This document shows, in pieces, positions 15,614-22,157 of a stretch of 32,267 bases of DNA. This DNA is from Mycobacterium sp. (lineage in GTDB: Bacteria; Actinomycetota; Actinomycetes; Mycobacteriales; Mycobacteriaceae). The stretch covers positions 1 to 32,267 of the forward strand of contig NZ_JAFBAR010000119.1 of the NCBI RefSeq assembly GCF_019247635.1, read 5' to 3'. Position 1 is the stretch's first letter. Each line of letters opens with the position of its first letter. Both the position numbers and the translations under genes were made by a program. Below the pieces are notes generated by a model. The model was not told the origin of the DNA. It saw nothing but the letters and a program-made list of their open reading frames with translations, and searched no databases.

Positions 15614-16359
15614 GTGTCTTCCGACACGAGATTCGGAACCAGATTTGGGGTGGCTGGATCACCGGCCCGACCCTGATCGGACCGGAGGAATTCGCGCGCG
15701 CGGGTTACGACTACGTGGGTTTCGATGCCCAGCACGGCTACCTCGACGACGCCGACGTCGCCGCCATGCTGCGCCGCCTCGAACACGTGCCCATCGCCAC
15801 GGCGGTCCGGTTGCCCAACGCCGACCCGGCACCGATCGGGCGGGTGCTGGATGCCGGCGCCGACGCGGTGATCATCGCGATGATCGAAACGGCGGATCAG
15901 GCCGCGGCGGCCGTGGCCGCCACCCGTTATCCGCCGGCGGGCATCCGCAGTTTCGGCCCGCTGCGCGCCAGCCTCGGATATGAGCGCTCCGCGCTGCAGG
16001 ACCGGGTCAGCGTATTCGTGATGATCGAAACGGCCGCGGCGCTGGACAACCTCGGCGCGATCTGCGCCGTCGACGGCCTGGCCGGGATATATGTCGGGCC
16101 GGCGGATCTGGCCCTGTCGATTGGCGTGGACGCGTTGGGCGCGACCGGGCATCCCGAGGTGCTGGAGGCGATAACGCGCGTCCATCGCGCGGCTTCGGAT
16201 GCCGGGCTGGTCACCGGGATTCACGCCAGCTCCGGCGAGACGGGCAAGACGATGGCGCGGCTGGGCTTTCAGATGATCACCCTCGCGGCCGAGTCCCAGG
16301 CACTGCGACGCGGGGCGGCGGAGCACCTACGCGAGGCTCGTGAGGCGGACAGCCAGTGA
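15610..16359 (+). CDS. HpcH/HpaI family aldolase
   Basis: 249 residues, the size of a class II pyruvate aldolase of the HpcH/HpaI family. These enzymes cleave 4-hydroxy-2-oxo acids to pyruvate and an aldehyde, using a divalent metal. Family residues are visible: H42 (FDAQHGYLD, base), R67 (AVRLPN, pyruvate carboxylate), and metal ligands E140 (MIETAAAL) and D166 (GPADLALS). The ATG at 15610 overlaps the dehydrogenase stop (ATGA), and its own end overlaps the next start (GTGA). The presence of an aldolase suggests that the pathway finishes with carbon-carbon cleavage. CoA-lyase activity, as in citrate lyase beta relatives, is a less likely alternative. Confidence 0.9.
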   Translation: MSVFRHEIRNQIWGGWITGPTLIGPEEFARAGYDYVGFDAQHGYLDDADVAAMLRRLEHVPIATAVRLPNADPAPIGRVLDAGADAVIIAMIETADQAAAAVAATRYPPAGIRSFGPLRASLGYERSALQDRVSVFVMIETAAALDNLGAICAVDGLAGIYVGPADLALSIGVDALGATGHPEVLEAITRVHRAASDAGLVTGIHASSGETGKTMARLGFQMITLAAESQALRRGAAEHLREAREADSQ

Positions 16360-16763
16360 CCCAAAGCGCAGCGGCTCGAGCCGCAATCCGTGAACTGATC
16401 GTCGACTACTCGCTGGCGCTGGACGCCGGGGACATCGACGCTTGCGTGCGGCTGTTTGCCGCAGATGCCGAGTTCGTGGTCTACGGGCGGACTTTCGCCG
16501 GACACGCGGGCATCGACAAGATGTTCCGGGATGCTCCGCGCGGGCTGCATCTGACCGGCGCGTCGAGCATCGACGTGCGTGGTGACACGGCGACGGCCCG
16601 GTCCCAGGTGCTGTTCGTCCGCGCCGGCGACCTGCAGCTGCGGCCCGCGCTCTACGACGACGACCTGGTCCGCGGCGAGCGCCAGTGGAAATTTCGGCGG
16701 CGGCAATGCCAATTCGTCACCAGCCGCGGCCTGTCCGACCGCCCGGAGACCGGGTCGTCATGA
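16356..16763 (+). CDS. SnoaL/NTF2-like protein
   Basis: 135 residues. The N-terminal helix pair (AIRELIVDYSLALDAGDID, core LIVDYSLALDAGD) is followed by VRLFAADAEFVVYGRTFAGHAGI, core LFAADAEFVVYG, the classic NTF2-like pattern. The fold makes a conical pocket used by ketosteroid isomerases, dehydratases, polyketide cyclases and ring-hydroxylating dioxygenase small subunits. Active-site residues cannot be fixed from this sequence, so isomerase, hydratase or simple binding roles all remain open. GTG 16356 overlaps the aldolase stop (GTGA), and its own stop overlaps the SDR start (ATGA). It ends with a basic region, KFRRRQCQF. Confidence 0.85.
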   Translation: MTQSAAARAAIRELIVDYSLALDAGDIDACVRLFAADAEFVVYGRTFAGHAGIDKMFRDAPRGLHLTGASSIDVRGDTATARSQVLFVRAGDLQLRPALYDDDLVRGERQWKFRRRQCQFVTSRGLSDRPETGSS

Positions 16764-17497
16764 GCCAACGCGTCGCGCTGGTGACCGGCGCCGCCGGCGG
16801 ACAGGGCCGGGCTATCGCCGAAAGGCTTGGCGCTCTGGGCTATTCCGTGGTGGCCTGTGATCGGCGGACCGATGAACTCGGAGCCGTGGTGGCCCGATTG
16901 GACGACGGCATTGCGGGCGACGTGATCGGCGTCCAGCTTGACGTGACCTCCGCGGAACAGTGGGACGCCGCGGTGAGCGGCGCCGTCCGGCGCTTCGGGG
17001 CACTGACGACGCTGGTCAACAACGCCGGCGTGCTGCACCGCGCACAGCTGTCCGACGAGACGGTCGAGGGTTTCGAAAACTCCTGGCGCGTCAACTGTTT
17101 GGGCGCCTTTTTGGGCATACGCGCGACACTCGATCAGCTGAAAAAGGCGGACAACGCCTCGATCGTGAACATCTGCAGCACCGGAGCGATCCGCCCCTTC
17201 CCGCAGCACTGTGCATACGGTTCGGCCAAGTGGGCGCTGCGTGGCCTGACCCAAAACGCCGCGGCCGAACTCGCCCCGTCCGGCATCCGGGTCAACGCGG
17301 TATTCCCCGGCCCGATCGCCACCCCGATGCTCGACGCGGCTACTCAGCAGCGGCTGGCCGCGTCGGCGACGTTCGGAAGGCTCGGTCGGCCGGGTGAAAT
17401 CGCCGATGCGGTCGCGTTTTTGGTGTCCGCCGAGGCGTCCTTCATCACCGGTTCGGAACTGGTCGTCGACGGTGGCCAATGCGTGCAGATCCGATGA
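16760..17497 (+). CDS. Short-chain dehydrogenase/reductase (SDR), classical type
   Basis: 245 residues. The cofactor motif TGAAGGQG is at 9-16, NNAG at 87-90, and the catalytic tetrad is N112, S140, Y153 and K157 (CAYGSAKWA). D34 after the second strand (ACDRR) suggests NAD(H), although the following arginines leave NADP(H) possible. It ends with the standard ELVVDGGQ. The ATG at 16760 is chosen for its 4-bp overlap with the SnoaL stop; upstream codons of the frame lie inside that gene. It is different from the SDR at 1869 and probably oxidises or reduces another intermediate of the P450 operon pathway. Confidence 0.9.
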   Translation: MSQRVALVTGAAGGQGRAIAERLGALGYSVVACDRRTDELGAVVARLDDGIAGDVIGVQLDVTSAEQWDAAVSGAVRRFGALTTLVNNAGVLHRAQLSDETVEGFENSWRVNCLGAFLGIRATLDQLKKADNASIVNICSTGAIRPFPQHCAYGSAKWALRGLTQNAAAELAPSGIRVNAVFPGPIATPMLDAATQQRLAASATFGRLGRPGEIADAVAFLVSAEASFITGSELVVDGGQCVQIR

Positions 17498-18450
17498 GGG
17501 CGAAGCCGTCGGTCGGCACCATGGACGGCGCCGCCCGGCTCGATCCGGTCCTGCGCGCCGTCGCGACCATGCGCACCGACTTCTCGCCGGCGGCGATCCA
17601 GGTGCTGCGCGAGCCGTTCAACCAGCGTCGCCGCGACACCGTCGCGCACGACGTCGCGGCGGCTCCGGTTTTCGGAATCACGCAGGACAGTGTGGCCGGA
17701 CCGGGCGGTCCGGTGCCGGTGCGCATCTATCGTGGCGGAGCCGCCTGGTCGCCGGTGGTCGTCTACTGCCACGCGGGTGGGTTCGCGCTGGGAAACCTGG
17801 ACACCGATGATCGGCAGTGTCGCGAGCTGGCCCGGCGCGCCCGTTGTGTAGTGGTGTCGGTCGATTACCGGTTGGCGCCCGAGCACCCGTACCCGGCCGC
17901 GCTCGACGACGCGTTCGCGGTCGTTAACTGGGTGGCCACCAACGCTTCGGAACTGGGCGTGGACGCCACGCGTCTGGCGGTGGCGGGCAGCAGTGCGGGC
18001 GCCACGCTGGCCGCCTGTCTGGCGCACCGCGCCGCGGAGGCCTCGTCGCCGCCCGTCGTATTCCAGCTGCTGCACCAGCCCGTCCTGGACGATCGCGGCA
18101 CCGGCTCGAAGGCCGAATTCCGCACCAGCCCGGCCTTCGACGGCGAAGCGGCCGAATGGATGTGGAGTTACTACCTGGCCGGTGCGGCGCCGGAATCGGC
18201 CGTGCCCGCCCGGCGGCACCAATTGGGAGGTCTGCCAACCACTTTGATCACGTGCGCCGAGATCGATCCCTTTCGTGACGAGGCCGTCGACTACGCGCGC
18301 CGCTTGCTGGAGGCCGGAGTCTGCACCGAGCTGCACGTGTTTCCACGCGTCTGTCACGGATTCGATTCGCTGCTGCCGGACTGGTCGGTGTCCCAGCGGC
18401 TGTTCGACCTGCAGGCCCACGCCCTGTCCAACGCGTTTACTCCGAGCTGA
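17494..18450 (+). CDS. Alpha/beta hydrolase, hormone-sensitive lipase (HSL) family
   Basis: 318 residues with all HSL-family features: oxyanion motif HAGGF (93-97), DYRLAPEHPYPAALDD, nucleophile S167 in GSSAG (165-169), acid D258 (EIDPFRDE) and H288 (CHGFDS). These enzymes hydrolyse short- to medium-chain esters; mycobacterial relatives belong to the Lip carboxylesterases. No signal peptide is present, so it acts in the cytoplasm. ATG 17494 overlaps the SDR stop (ATGA). An ATG at 17479 and one at 17521 are alternatives. It could open an ester or lactone made in the pathway; a lactone substrate would parallel the SMP-30-like protein at 5414 (inference). Confidence 0.92.
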   Translation: MRAKPSVGTMDGAARLDPVLRAVATMRTDFSPAAIQVLREPFNQRRRDTVAHDVAAAPVFGITQDSVAGPGGPVPVRIYRGGAAWSPVVVYCHAGGFALGNLDTDDRQCRELARRARCVVVSVDYRLAPEHPYPAALDDAFAVVNWVATNASELGVDATRLAVAGSSAGATLAACLAHRAAEASSPPVVFQLLHQPVLDDRGTGSKAEFRTSPAFDGEAAEWMWSYYLAGAAPESAVPARRHQLGGLPTTLITCAEIDPFRDEAVDYARRLLEAGVCTELHVFPRVCHGFDSLLPDWSVSQRLFDLQAHALSNAFTPS

Positions 18451-18453
18451 GCC

Positions 18454-18912
18454 ATGGTCCCGCCCGCACCGAATGACCTGACCAGCAACGACTTCCCGGT
18501 GTTGTGGCAGGTCGGGACCCGCTGGGCCGACAACGACATGTTCGGTCACCTCAACAACGCCGTGTACTACGAGCTGTTCGACACCGCGATCAACGCCTGG
18601 ATCAACACCAGCGTCGGACTCGACCCGCTCACCACGCCCGCGCTGGGCATTGTCGCCGAGTCGGGCTGCCGATACTTCTCCGAACTGCATTTCCCGGAAA
18701 GCCTCGCGGTGGGCGTGGCGGTGACGCGGCTGGGACGCAGCAGCGTGACCTATCGGCTCGGCGTGTTCCGCGCGCAGGCAGCCGACGAAGAAGCGCAGCC
18801 GATCACCGCGCTGGGGCACTGGGTGCACGTATATGTGGATCGGACGACCCGCAAGCCGGTTCCGATTCCCGACGGCATCCGGGCACTGTTGGCCACGGCT
18901 GTCGTCAGCTGA
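18454..18912 (+). CDS. 4HBT hot-dog thioesterase (Rv0163-like)
   Basis: 152 residues forming one hot-dog domain. The 4HBT active-site segment is RWADNDMFGHLNNAVYYELFD (core ADNDMFGHLNNAVYY), with the catalytic Asp before the FGHxNN turn. The family hydrolyses acyl-CoA thioesters. The sequence and the following TB18.5-like gene match my memory of Rv0163, so this is the right synteny anchor before mce1. The ATG at 18454 is 3 bp after the hydrolase stop, so in this organism it ends the P450 operon, whereas in H37Rv it follows adhE1, which lies on the other strand. Substrate unknown. Confidence 0.88.
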   Translation: MVPPAPNDLTSNDFPVLWQVGTRWADNDMFGHLNNAVYYELFDTAINAWINTSVGLDPLTTPALGIVAESGCRYFSELHFPESLAVGVAVTRLGRSSVTYRLGVFRAQAADEEAQPITALGHWVHVYVDRTTRKPVPIPDGIRALLATAVVS

Positions 18913-18971
18913 GGCCTTGGCGAGCTCGCAGCTGAGATTGCCTTCCGGCGATCACTTTTGGGGCCCCTGAG

Positions 18972-18986
18972 TATGCTGCGCCAATG
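18972..18986 (+). promoter_or_regulatory. Probable leaderless promoter of the TB18.5-like gene
   Basis: The -10 hexamer TATGCT (18972-18977) is followed by 6 nt and the ATG at 18984. This is the spacing of a leaderless transcript. There is no clear -35 and no Shine-Dalgarno sequence. The preceding gap also holds a GCGAGCTCGC palindrome (18920-18929) of unknown meaning. Confidence 0.5.
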
Positions 18987-19424
18987 CCTGTGTTGAGCAA
19001 GACCGTCGAGGTCGGCGCGGACGCCGCGGCGATCATGGCGATCGTCGGAGACTTCGAGCGCTACCCGGAGTGGAACGAGGGGGTCAAGGGCTGCTGGATA
19101 CTCGCTCGCTACGACGACGGTCGGCCCAGCCAGCTTCGGCTTGATATGGCCTACCAAGGCTTCGAGGGCACCTATATCCAGGCGGTCTACTACCCGGGCC
19201 CGGCCCAGATTCAGACCGTCATGCAGCAGGGCGAGCTATTTTCCAAGCAGGAGCAGCTGTTCAGCGTGGTGGCGAGCGGCGCGGCGAGCCTGCTGACGGT
19301 GGACATCGACGTGGAGACCACCATGCCGGTGCCCGCGCCGATGGTGAAGATGATGCTGAACAACGTGTTGGACCATCTTGCCGGCAACCTCAAACAGCGC
19401 GCCGAGCAATTGGCGGCCGGCTAG
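18984..19424 (+). CDS. SRPBCC/START-like protein, TB18.5 (Rv0164) homologue
   Basis: 146 residues. The SRPBCC fold is recognisable from the N-terminal strand (SKTVEVGADAAAIMAIVGDFERYPEWNEGV, core IVGDFERYPEWNEGV) to the long C-terminal helix (VLDHLAGNLKQRAEQL). These proteins bind hydrophobic ligands in a deep cavity. It matches my memory of Rv0164, known as TB18.5. The start at 18984 lacks the short N-terminal extension annotated in H37Rv and fits the leaderless promoter. It lies convergent to mce1R, 13 bp apart. A lipid-binding role linked to Mce1 import is attractive but unproven. Confidence 0.88.
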   Translation: MPVLSKTVEVGADAAAIMAIVGDFERYPEWNEGVKGCWILARYDDGRPSQLRLDMAYQGFEGTYIQAVYYPGPAQIQTVMQQGELFSKQEQLFSVVASGAASLLTVDIDVETTMPVPAPMVKMMLNNVLDHLAGNLKQRAEQLAAG

Positions 19425-19437
19425 GCGAACCGGCACC

Positions 19438-20145
19438 TCAGTCGAAAATGCCGCTCCGATCCAGCTTTTCGGTCAGCCGCCGCGCTCCGTCGGTGAATTG
19501 CCATTCGATGTGCTCCACCACGGCCGCCGCGTCGCGGCGGCGCAGCGCGGCGATCAGCCCCCGGTGGTTATCGACGGCGGCCACACCCCACTGCGGATCG
19601 GCGGCATACACCAAGACCGGCATGTAGCGGGCCGCGTTGAGCAGGAACCACGCCAGCTTGATGCGGCCGCTGGCCTGATAGAACACCCGATGAAAGGCGA
19701 ACTCGGTCGCCGCGATGGTGTCGGCGTCACCGGCCTCGACGGCGTCGGCCAGGGTGTCGTGGATGTGGTCGAGGTCGTCGATCTCGTGGTCGGTGATGTG
19801 GTCGGTCGTGGCGACGGCCAGCTCCCTGGCGATGGTTGCCTGAAGCCAGAAGATATCGTCGACGTCCTGCCTGCTCAACGGCAACACGACGTGGCCGCGA
19901 TGCGGTTCCAGCTGCACCATGCCCTCACCACGCAGTTTGAGCAGCGCCTCGCGCACGGGCGTGATGCTGACACCGAGCTCAGCTGCGGTCTCATCGAGGC
20001 GGATGAAGGTCCCCGGACGCAAGGTGCCCGACATGATCGCCGCCCGGAGGTGGCCGGCGACCTCGTCGGACAATTGCGCCCGGCGCAACGGCCGCCGTCG
20101 GCGCGGCTGCGCTGATATTCGGGCTTTCACGCGGTCTGCCAGCAC
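19438..20145 (-). CDS. mce1R: Mce1R, GntR/FadR-family transcriptional regulator
   Basis: About 235 residues. The winged helix is at about 25-85 (AQLSDEVAGHLRAAIMSGTL, core LRAAIMSGTLRPG; DETAAELGVSITPVREAL, core AAELGVSITPVREAL). A FadR-type helical ligand domain follows (FHRVFYQASGRIKLAWFLL, core FHRVFYQASGRI). It corresponds to Rv0165c, a repressor of the mce1 operon in M. tuberculosis (established), and lies divergent to fadD5 as there. The start is uncertain: GTG 20145 is chosen, GTG 20130 is possible, and a longer frame from TTG 20211 would cover the proposed operator and has no support. It presumably senses a fatty acid or acyl-CoA (inference). Confidence 0.88.
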   Translation of the reverse strand: MLADRVKARISAQPRRRRPLRRAQLSDEVAGHLRAAIMSGTLRPGTFIRLDETAAELGVSITPVREALLKLRGEGMVQLEPHRGHVVLPLSRQDVDDIFWLQATIARELAVATTDHITDHEIDDLDHIHDTLADAVEAGDADTIAATEFAFHRVFYQASGRIKLAWFLLNAARYMPVLVYAADPQWGVAAVDNHRGLIAALRRRDAAAVVEHIEWQFTDGARRLTEKLDRSGIFD

Positions 20146-20176
20146 TTTCGAGGGCTTGTGTTCGGGCCGCCAAGGC

Positions 20177-20212
20177 CATAGTGTGACCCAGACAACACTA
20201 TGTTTGATCAAA
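20177..20212. promoter_or_regulatory. Candidate Mce1R operator between mce1R and fadD5
   Basis: A perfect inverted repeat, CATAGTGT (20177-20184), N10, ACACTATG (20195-20202), is followed at once by the palindrome TTTGATCAAA (20203-20212). The right arm overlaps a possible -10, TATGTT (20199-20204), facing fadD5. Its position between divergent regulator and target fits a GntR-family operator. An mRNA hairpin is the less likely alternative. Confidence 0.6.
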
Positions 20213-20255
20213 TATCAACCCGGCGCAAGCGGTGCGGAAGTGAAGGGAGTAGTAG

Positions 20256-21851
20256 TTGACCGCGGAATTGGTCAGCCACCTTACGCAGGCCTACGAGCAG
20301 CCGTATCTGGCGCGGCGGCAGAACTGGATCAACCAGCTCGAGCGGCACGCCATGATGCAACCGAACGCGACGGCGTTGAGGTTCCTCGGTACCACCGTCA
20401 CATGGGCTGAGCTGCGGCGACGGGTCGCGGCATTGGCAGGTGCGCTGAGCCGACGAGGGGTCGGCTTCGGCGACCGGGTGATGATCCTGATGCTCAATCG
20501 CACCGAGTTCGTCGAGTCGGTGTTGGCCGTCAACATGCTCGGGGCCATCGCGGTCCCGCTGAACTTCCGGCTCACCCCGGCGGAGATCGCGTTCCTGGTC
20601 GAGGACTGCGGAGCGGGCGCGATGATCACCGAGGCCGTGCTGGCGCCGGTGGCCACGGGCGTGCGTGCCATGCAGCCGCTGCTGCACATGGTTGTGGTGG
20701 CCGGTGGTACCCCCGACGACGGCGTGCTCGGCTACGAGGACGTGTTGAACGAGCCCGGCGGTGGGCCGCGCCCGGTCGACATCCCCGACGACTCGCCGGC
20801 CCTGATCATGTACACCTCGGGCACCACCGGCCGCCCCAAGGGCGCGGTGCTGACTCACTCCAACCTGACCGGCGAGACCATGACCGGGCTGTACACCACC
20901 GGCGCCGACATCAACAACGACGTCGGCTTCGTCGGAGTCCCCTTTTTCCATATCGCCGGGATCGGCAACATGCTGACCGGGATGTTGCTCGGCGTGCCCA
21001 CCGTGATCTATCCGTTGGGCGCGTTCGACCCCGGGCAGCTGCTCGACGTGCTGGAGGCGGAAAAAGTCACCGGAATCTTCCTGGTGCCCGCGCAGTGGCA
21101 GGCCGTCTGCGCCGAGCAGCGGGCGAGGCCACGTGAGCTGGCGCTGAGGGTGATGTCGTGGGGGGCGGCACCGGCGCCGGACGCACTACTGCGGCAGATG
21201 TCGGAGATCTTCCCCGGCACCCACATCCTGGCCGCGTTCGGTCAGACCGAGATGTCCCCCGTCACTTGCATGCTGCTCGGCGACGATGCCATCCGGAAGC
21301 GGGGGTCGGTGGGCAAGGTGATCCCGACGGTGACCGCCCGCGTCGTCGACGAGAACATGAACGACGTGCCCGTCGGGGAGGTGGGCGAAATCGTCTACCG
21401 GGCACCGACCTTGATGAGTGGCTATTGGAACAATCCCGAGGCCACCGCCGAAGCATTCGCGGGCGGCTGGTTCCATTCCGGGGACCTCGTTCGGATGGAC
21501 GAGGACGGTTACGTCTGGGTGGTGGATCGCAAGAAGGACATGATCATCTCCGGCGGCGAGAACATTTACTGCGCCGAAGTGGAGAACGTCCTTGCCGGCC
21601 ATTCCCAGATCGTCGAAGTCGCGGTGATCGGGCGGGCCGACGAGAAATGGGGCGAGGTGCCGATCGCGGTCGCGGCCGTGACGGACGCCGCCCTCGCGCT
21701 CGATGACTTGGCCGAGTTCCTGAACGAACGGCTCGCACGCTACAAGCACCCCAAGGCGCTCGAGATCGTGAAGACGTTACCCCGCAACCCGGCCGGCAAG
21801 GTTCTCAAGACCGAACTGCGAGCCCGCTTCGGCCGTGCGAAGGGGCCCTGA
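20256..21851 (+). CDS. fadD5: FadD5, fatty acyl-CoA/AMP ligase
   Basis: 531 residues of the adenylate-forming family. The ATP/AMP signature YTSGTTGRPKG is at 186-196, then GQTEMSP, YWNNPEATAEAF, GWFHSGDLV, VDRKKDMIISGGENIY (the SGGE is at 432-435), and the catalytic lysine K515 in NPAGKVLK. The enzyme activates a fatty acid to acyl-AMP and acyl-CoA. Start TTG 20256 gives MTAELVSHL, equal to the start I recall for Rv0166, with GGAG 7 bp upstream. The C-terminus is shorter than the H37Rv protein. It is the first gene of the mce1 operon and probably traps fatty acids imported by Mce1. It is likely repressed by Mce1R. Confidence 0.95.
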   Translation: MTAELVSHLTQAYEQPYLARRQNWINQLERHAMMQPNATALRFLGTTVTWAELRRRVAALAGALSRRGVGFGDRVMILMLNRTEFVESVLAVNMLGAIAVPLNFRLTPAEIAFLVEDCGAGAMITEAVLAPVATGVRAMQPLLHMVVVAGGTPDDGVLGYEDVLNEPGGGPRPVDIPDDSPALIMYTSGTTGRPKGAVLTHSNLTGETMTGLYTTGADINNDVGFVGVPFFHIAGIGNMLTGMLLGVPTVIYPLGAFDPGQLLDVLEAEKVTGIFLVPAQWQAVCAEQRARPRELALRVMSWGAAPAPDALLRQMSEIFPGTHILAAFGQTEMSPVTCMLLGDDAIRKRGSVGKVIPTVTARVVDENMNDVPVGEVGEIVYRAPTLMSGYWNNPEATAEAFAGGWFHSGDLVRMDEDGYVWVVDRKKDMIISGGENIYCAEVENVLAGHSQIVEVAVIGRADEKWGEVPIAVAAVTDAALALDDLAEFLNERLARYKHPKALEIVKTLPRNPAGKVLKTELRARFGRAKGP

Positions 21852-21960
21852 AAGAGGCCGAAATCGTTCTGCGTCAACCGATTTAATGACAAGACAGGAG
21901 GCCCCGCGGAGAGCGTAACGTTTGCCGGCTGTTGACGAAGGGTTAATTGTGCGGATGCGG

Positions 21961-21989
21961 TTCACACCTGGACGACCATCGGGTACATT
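21961..21989 (+). promoter_or_regulatory. Sigma-A-like promoter in the fadD5-yrbE1A gap
   Basis: TTCACA (21961-21966), a 17-bp spacer and TACATT (21984-21989) form a good mycobacterial housekeeping promoter. It lies in the 306-bp region (21852-22157) between fadD5 and yrbE1A, which otherwise holds only the small leader ORF at 22070. A promoter in this gap of the M. tuberculosis mce1 operon has been reported. It would give transport genes their own expression, apart from fadD5. Confidence 0.55.
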
Positions 21990-22069
21990 CCTGTGGTCTC
22001 CGTTACTACCCGCGAGTAGGGAGTCGGCGGTCACACACCAGGGTCGGTGCAAGGGAGGAGGCGTGCGAC

Positions 22070-22144
22070 ATGATTCGCCGCGGCGCCGCGACACCGCTGG
22101 GCCCCGTCGCGATGGGTCTTACCGTCATGATGGGCCCGCTGTAG
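22070..22144 (+). CDS. Possible 24-residue leader peptide upstream of yrbE1A
   Basis: An ATG at 22070 opens a 24-codon frame beginning MIRRGAATPL and ending VMMGPL, with two stops in a row (TAG TGA). AAGGGAGGAG (22051-22060) lies 9 nt before the ATG and is the strongest ribosome binding site in the window. The stop is 13 bp before the yrbE1A start. It may be a translated leader controlling yrbE1A, a very small membrane-active peptide, or chance. No family is recognised. Confidence 0.45.
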   Translation: MIRRGAATPLGPVAMGLTVMMGPL

Positions 22145-22157
22145 TGAGGGGCCAGCC

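Noticed and set aside
17344..18828. 494-codon minus-strand open frame across the SDR, hydrolase and thioesterase genes
   Set aside because: It runs antisense through three genes with complete catalytic motifs; no homologous pattern or ribosome binding site is seen.
18920..18929. GCGAGCTCGC palindrome and GGGGCCCC near 18960 as a terminator
   Set aside because: Neither has a loop or U-tract, and such short GC palindromes are expected by chance in this DNA.
20146..20211. Longer mce1R beginning at TTG 20211
   Set aside because: It would code through the inverted repeat and both promoter regions, and the extra residues show no similarity to the family.
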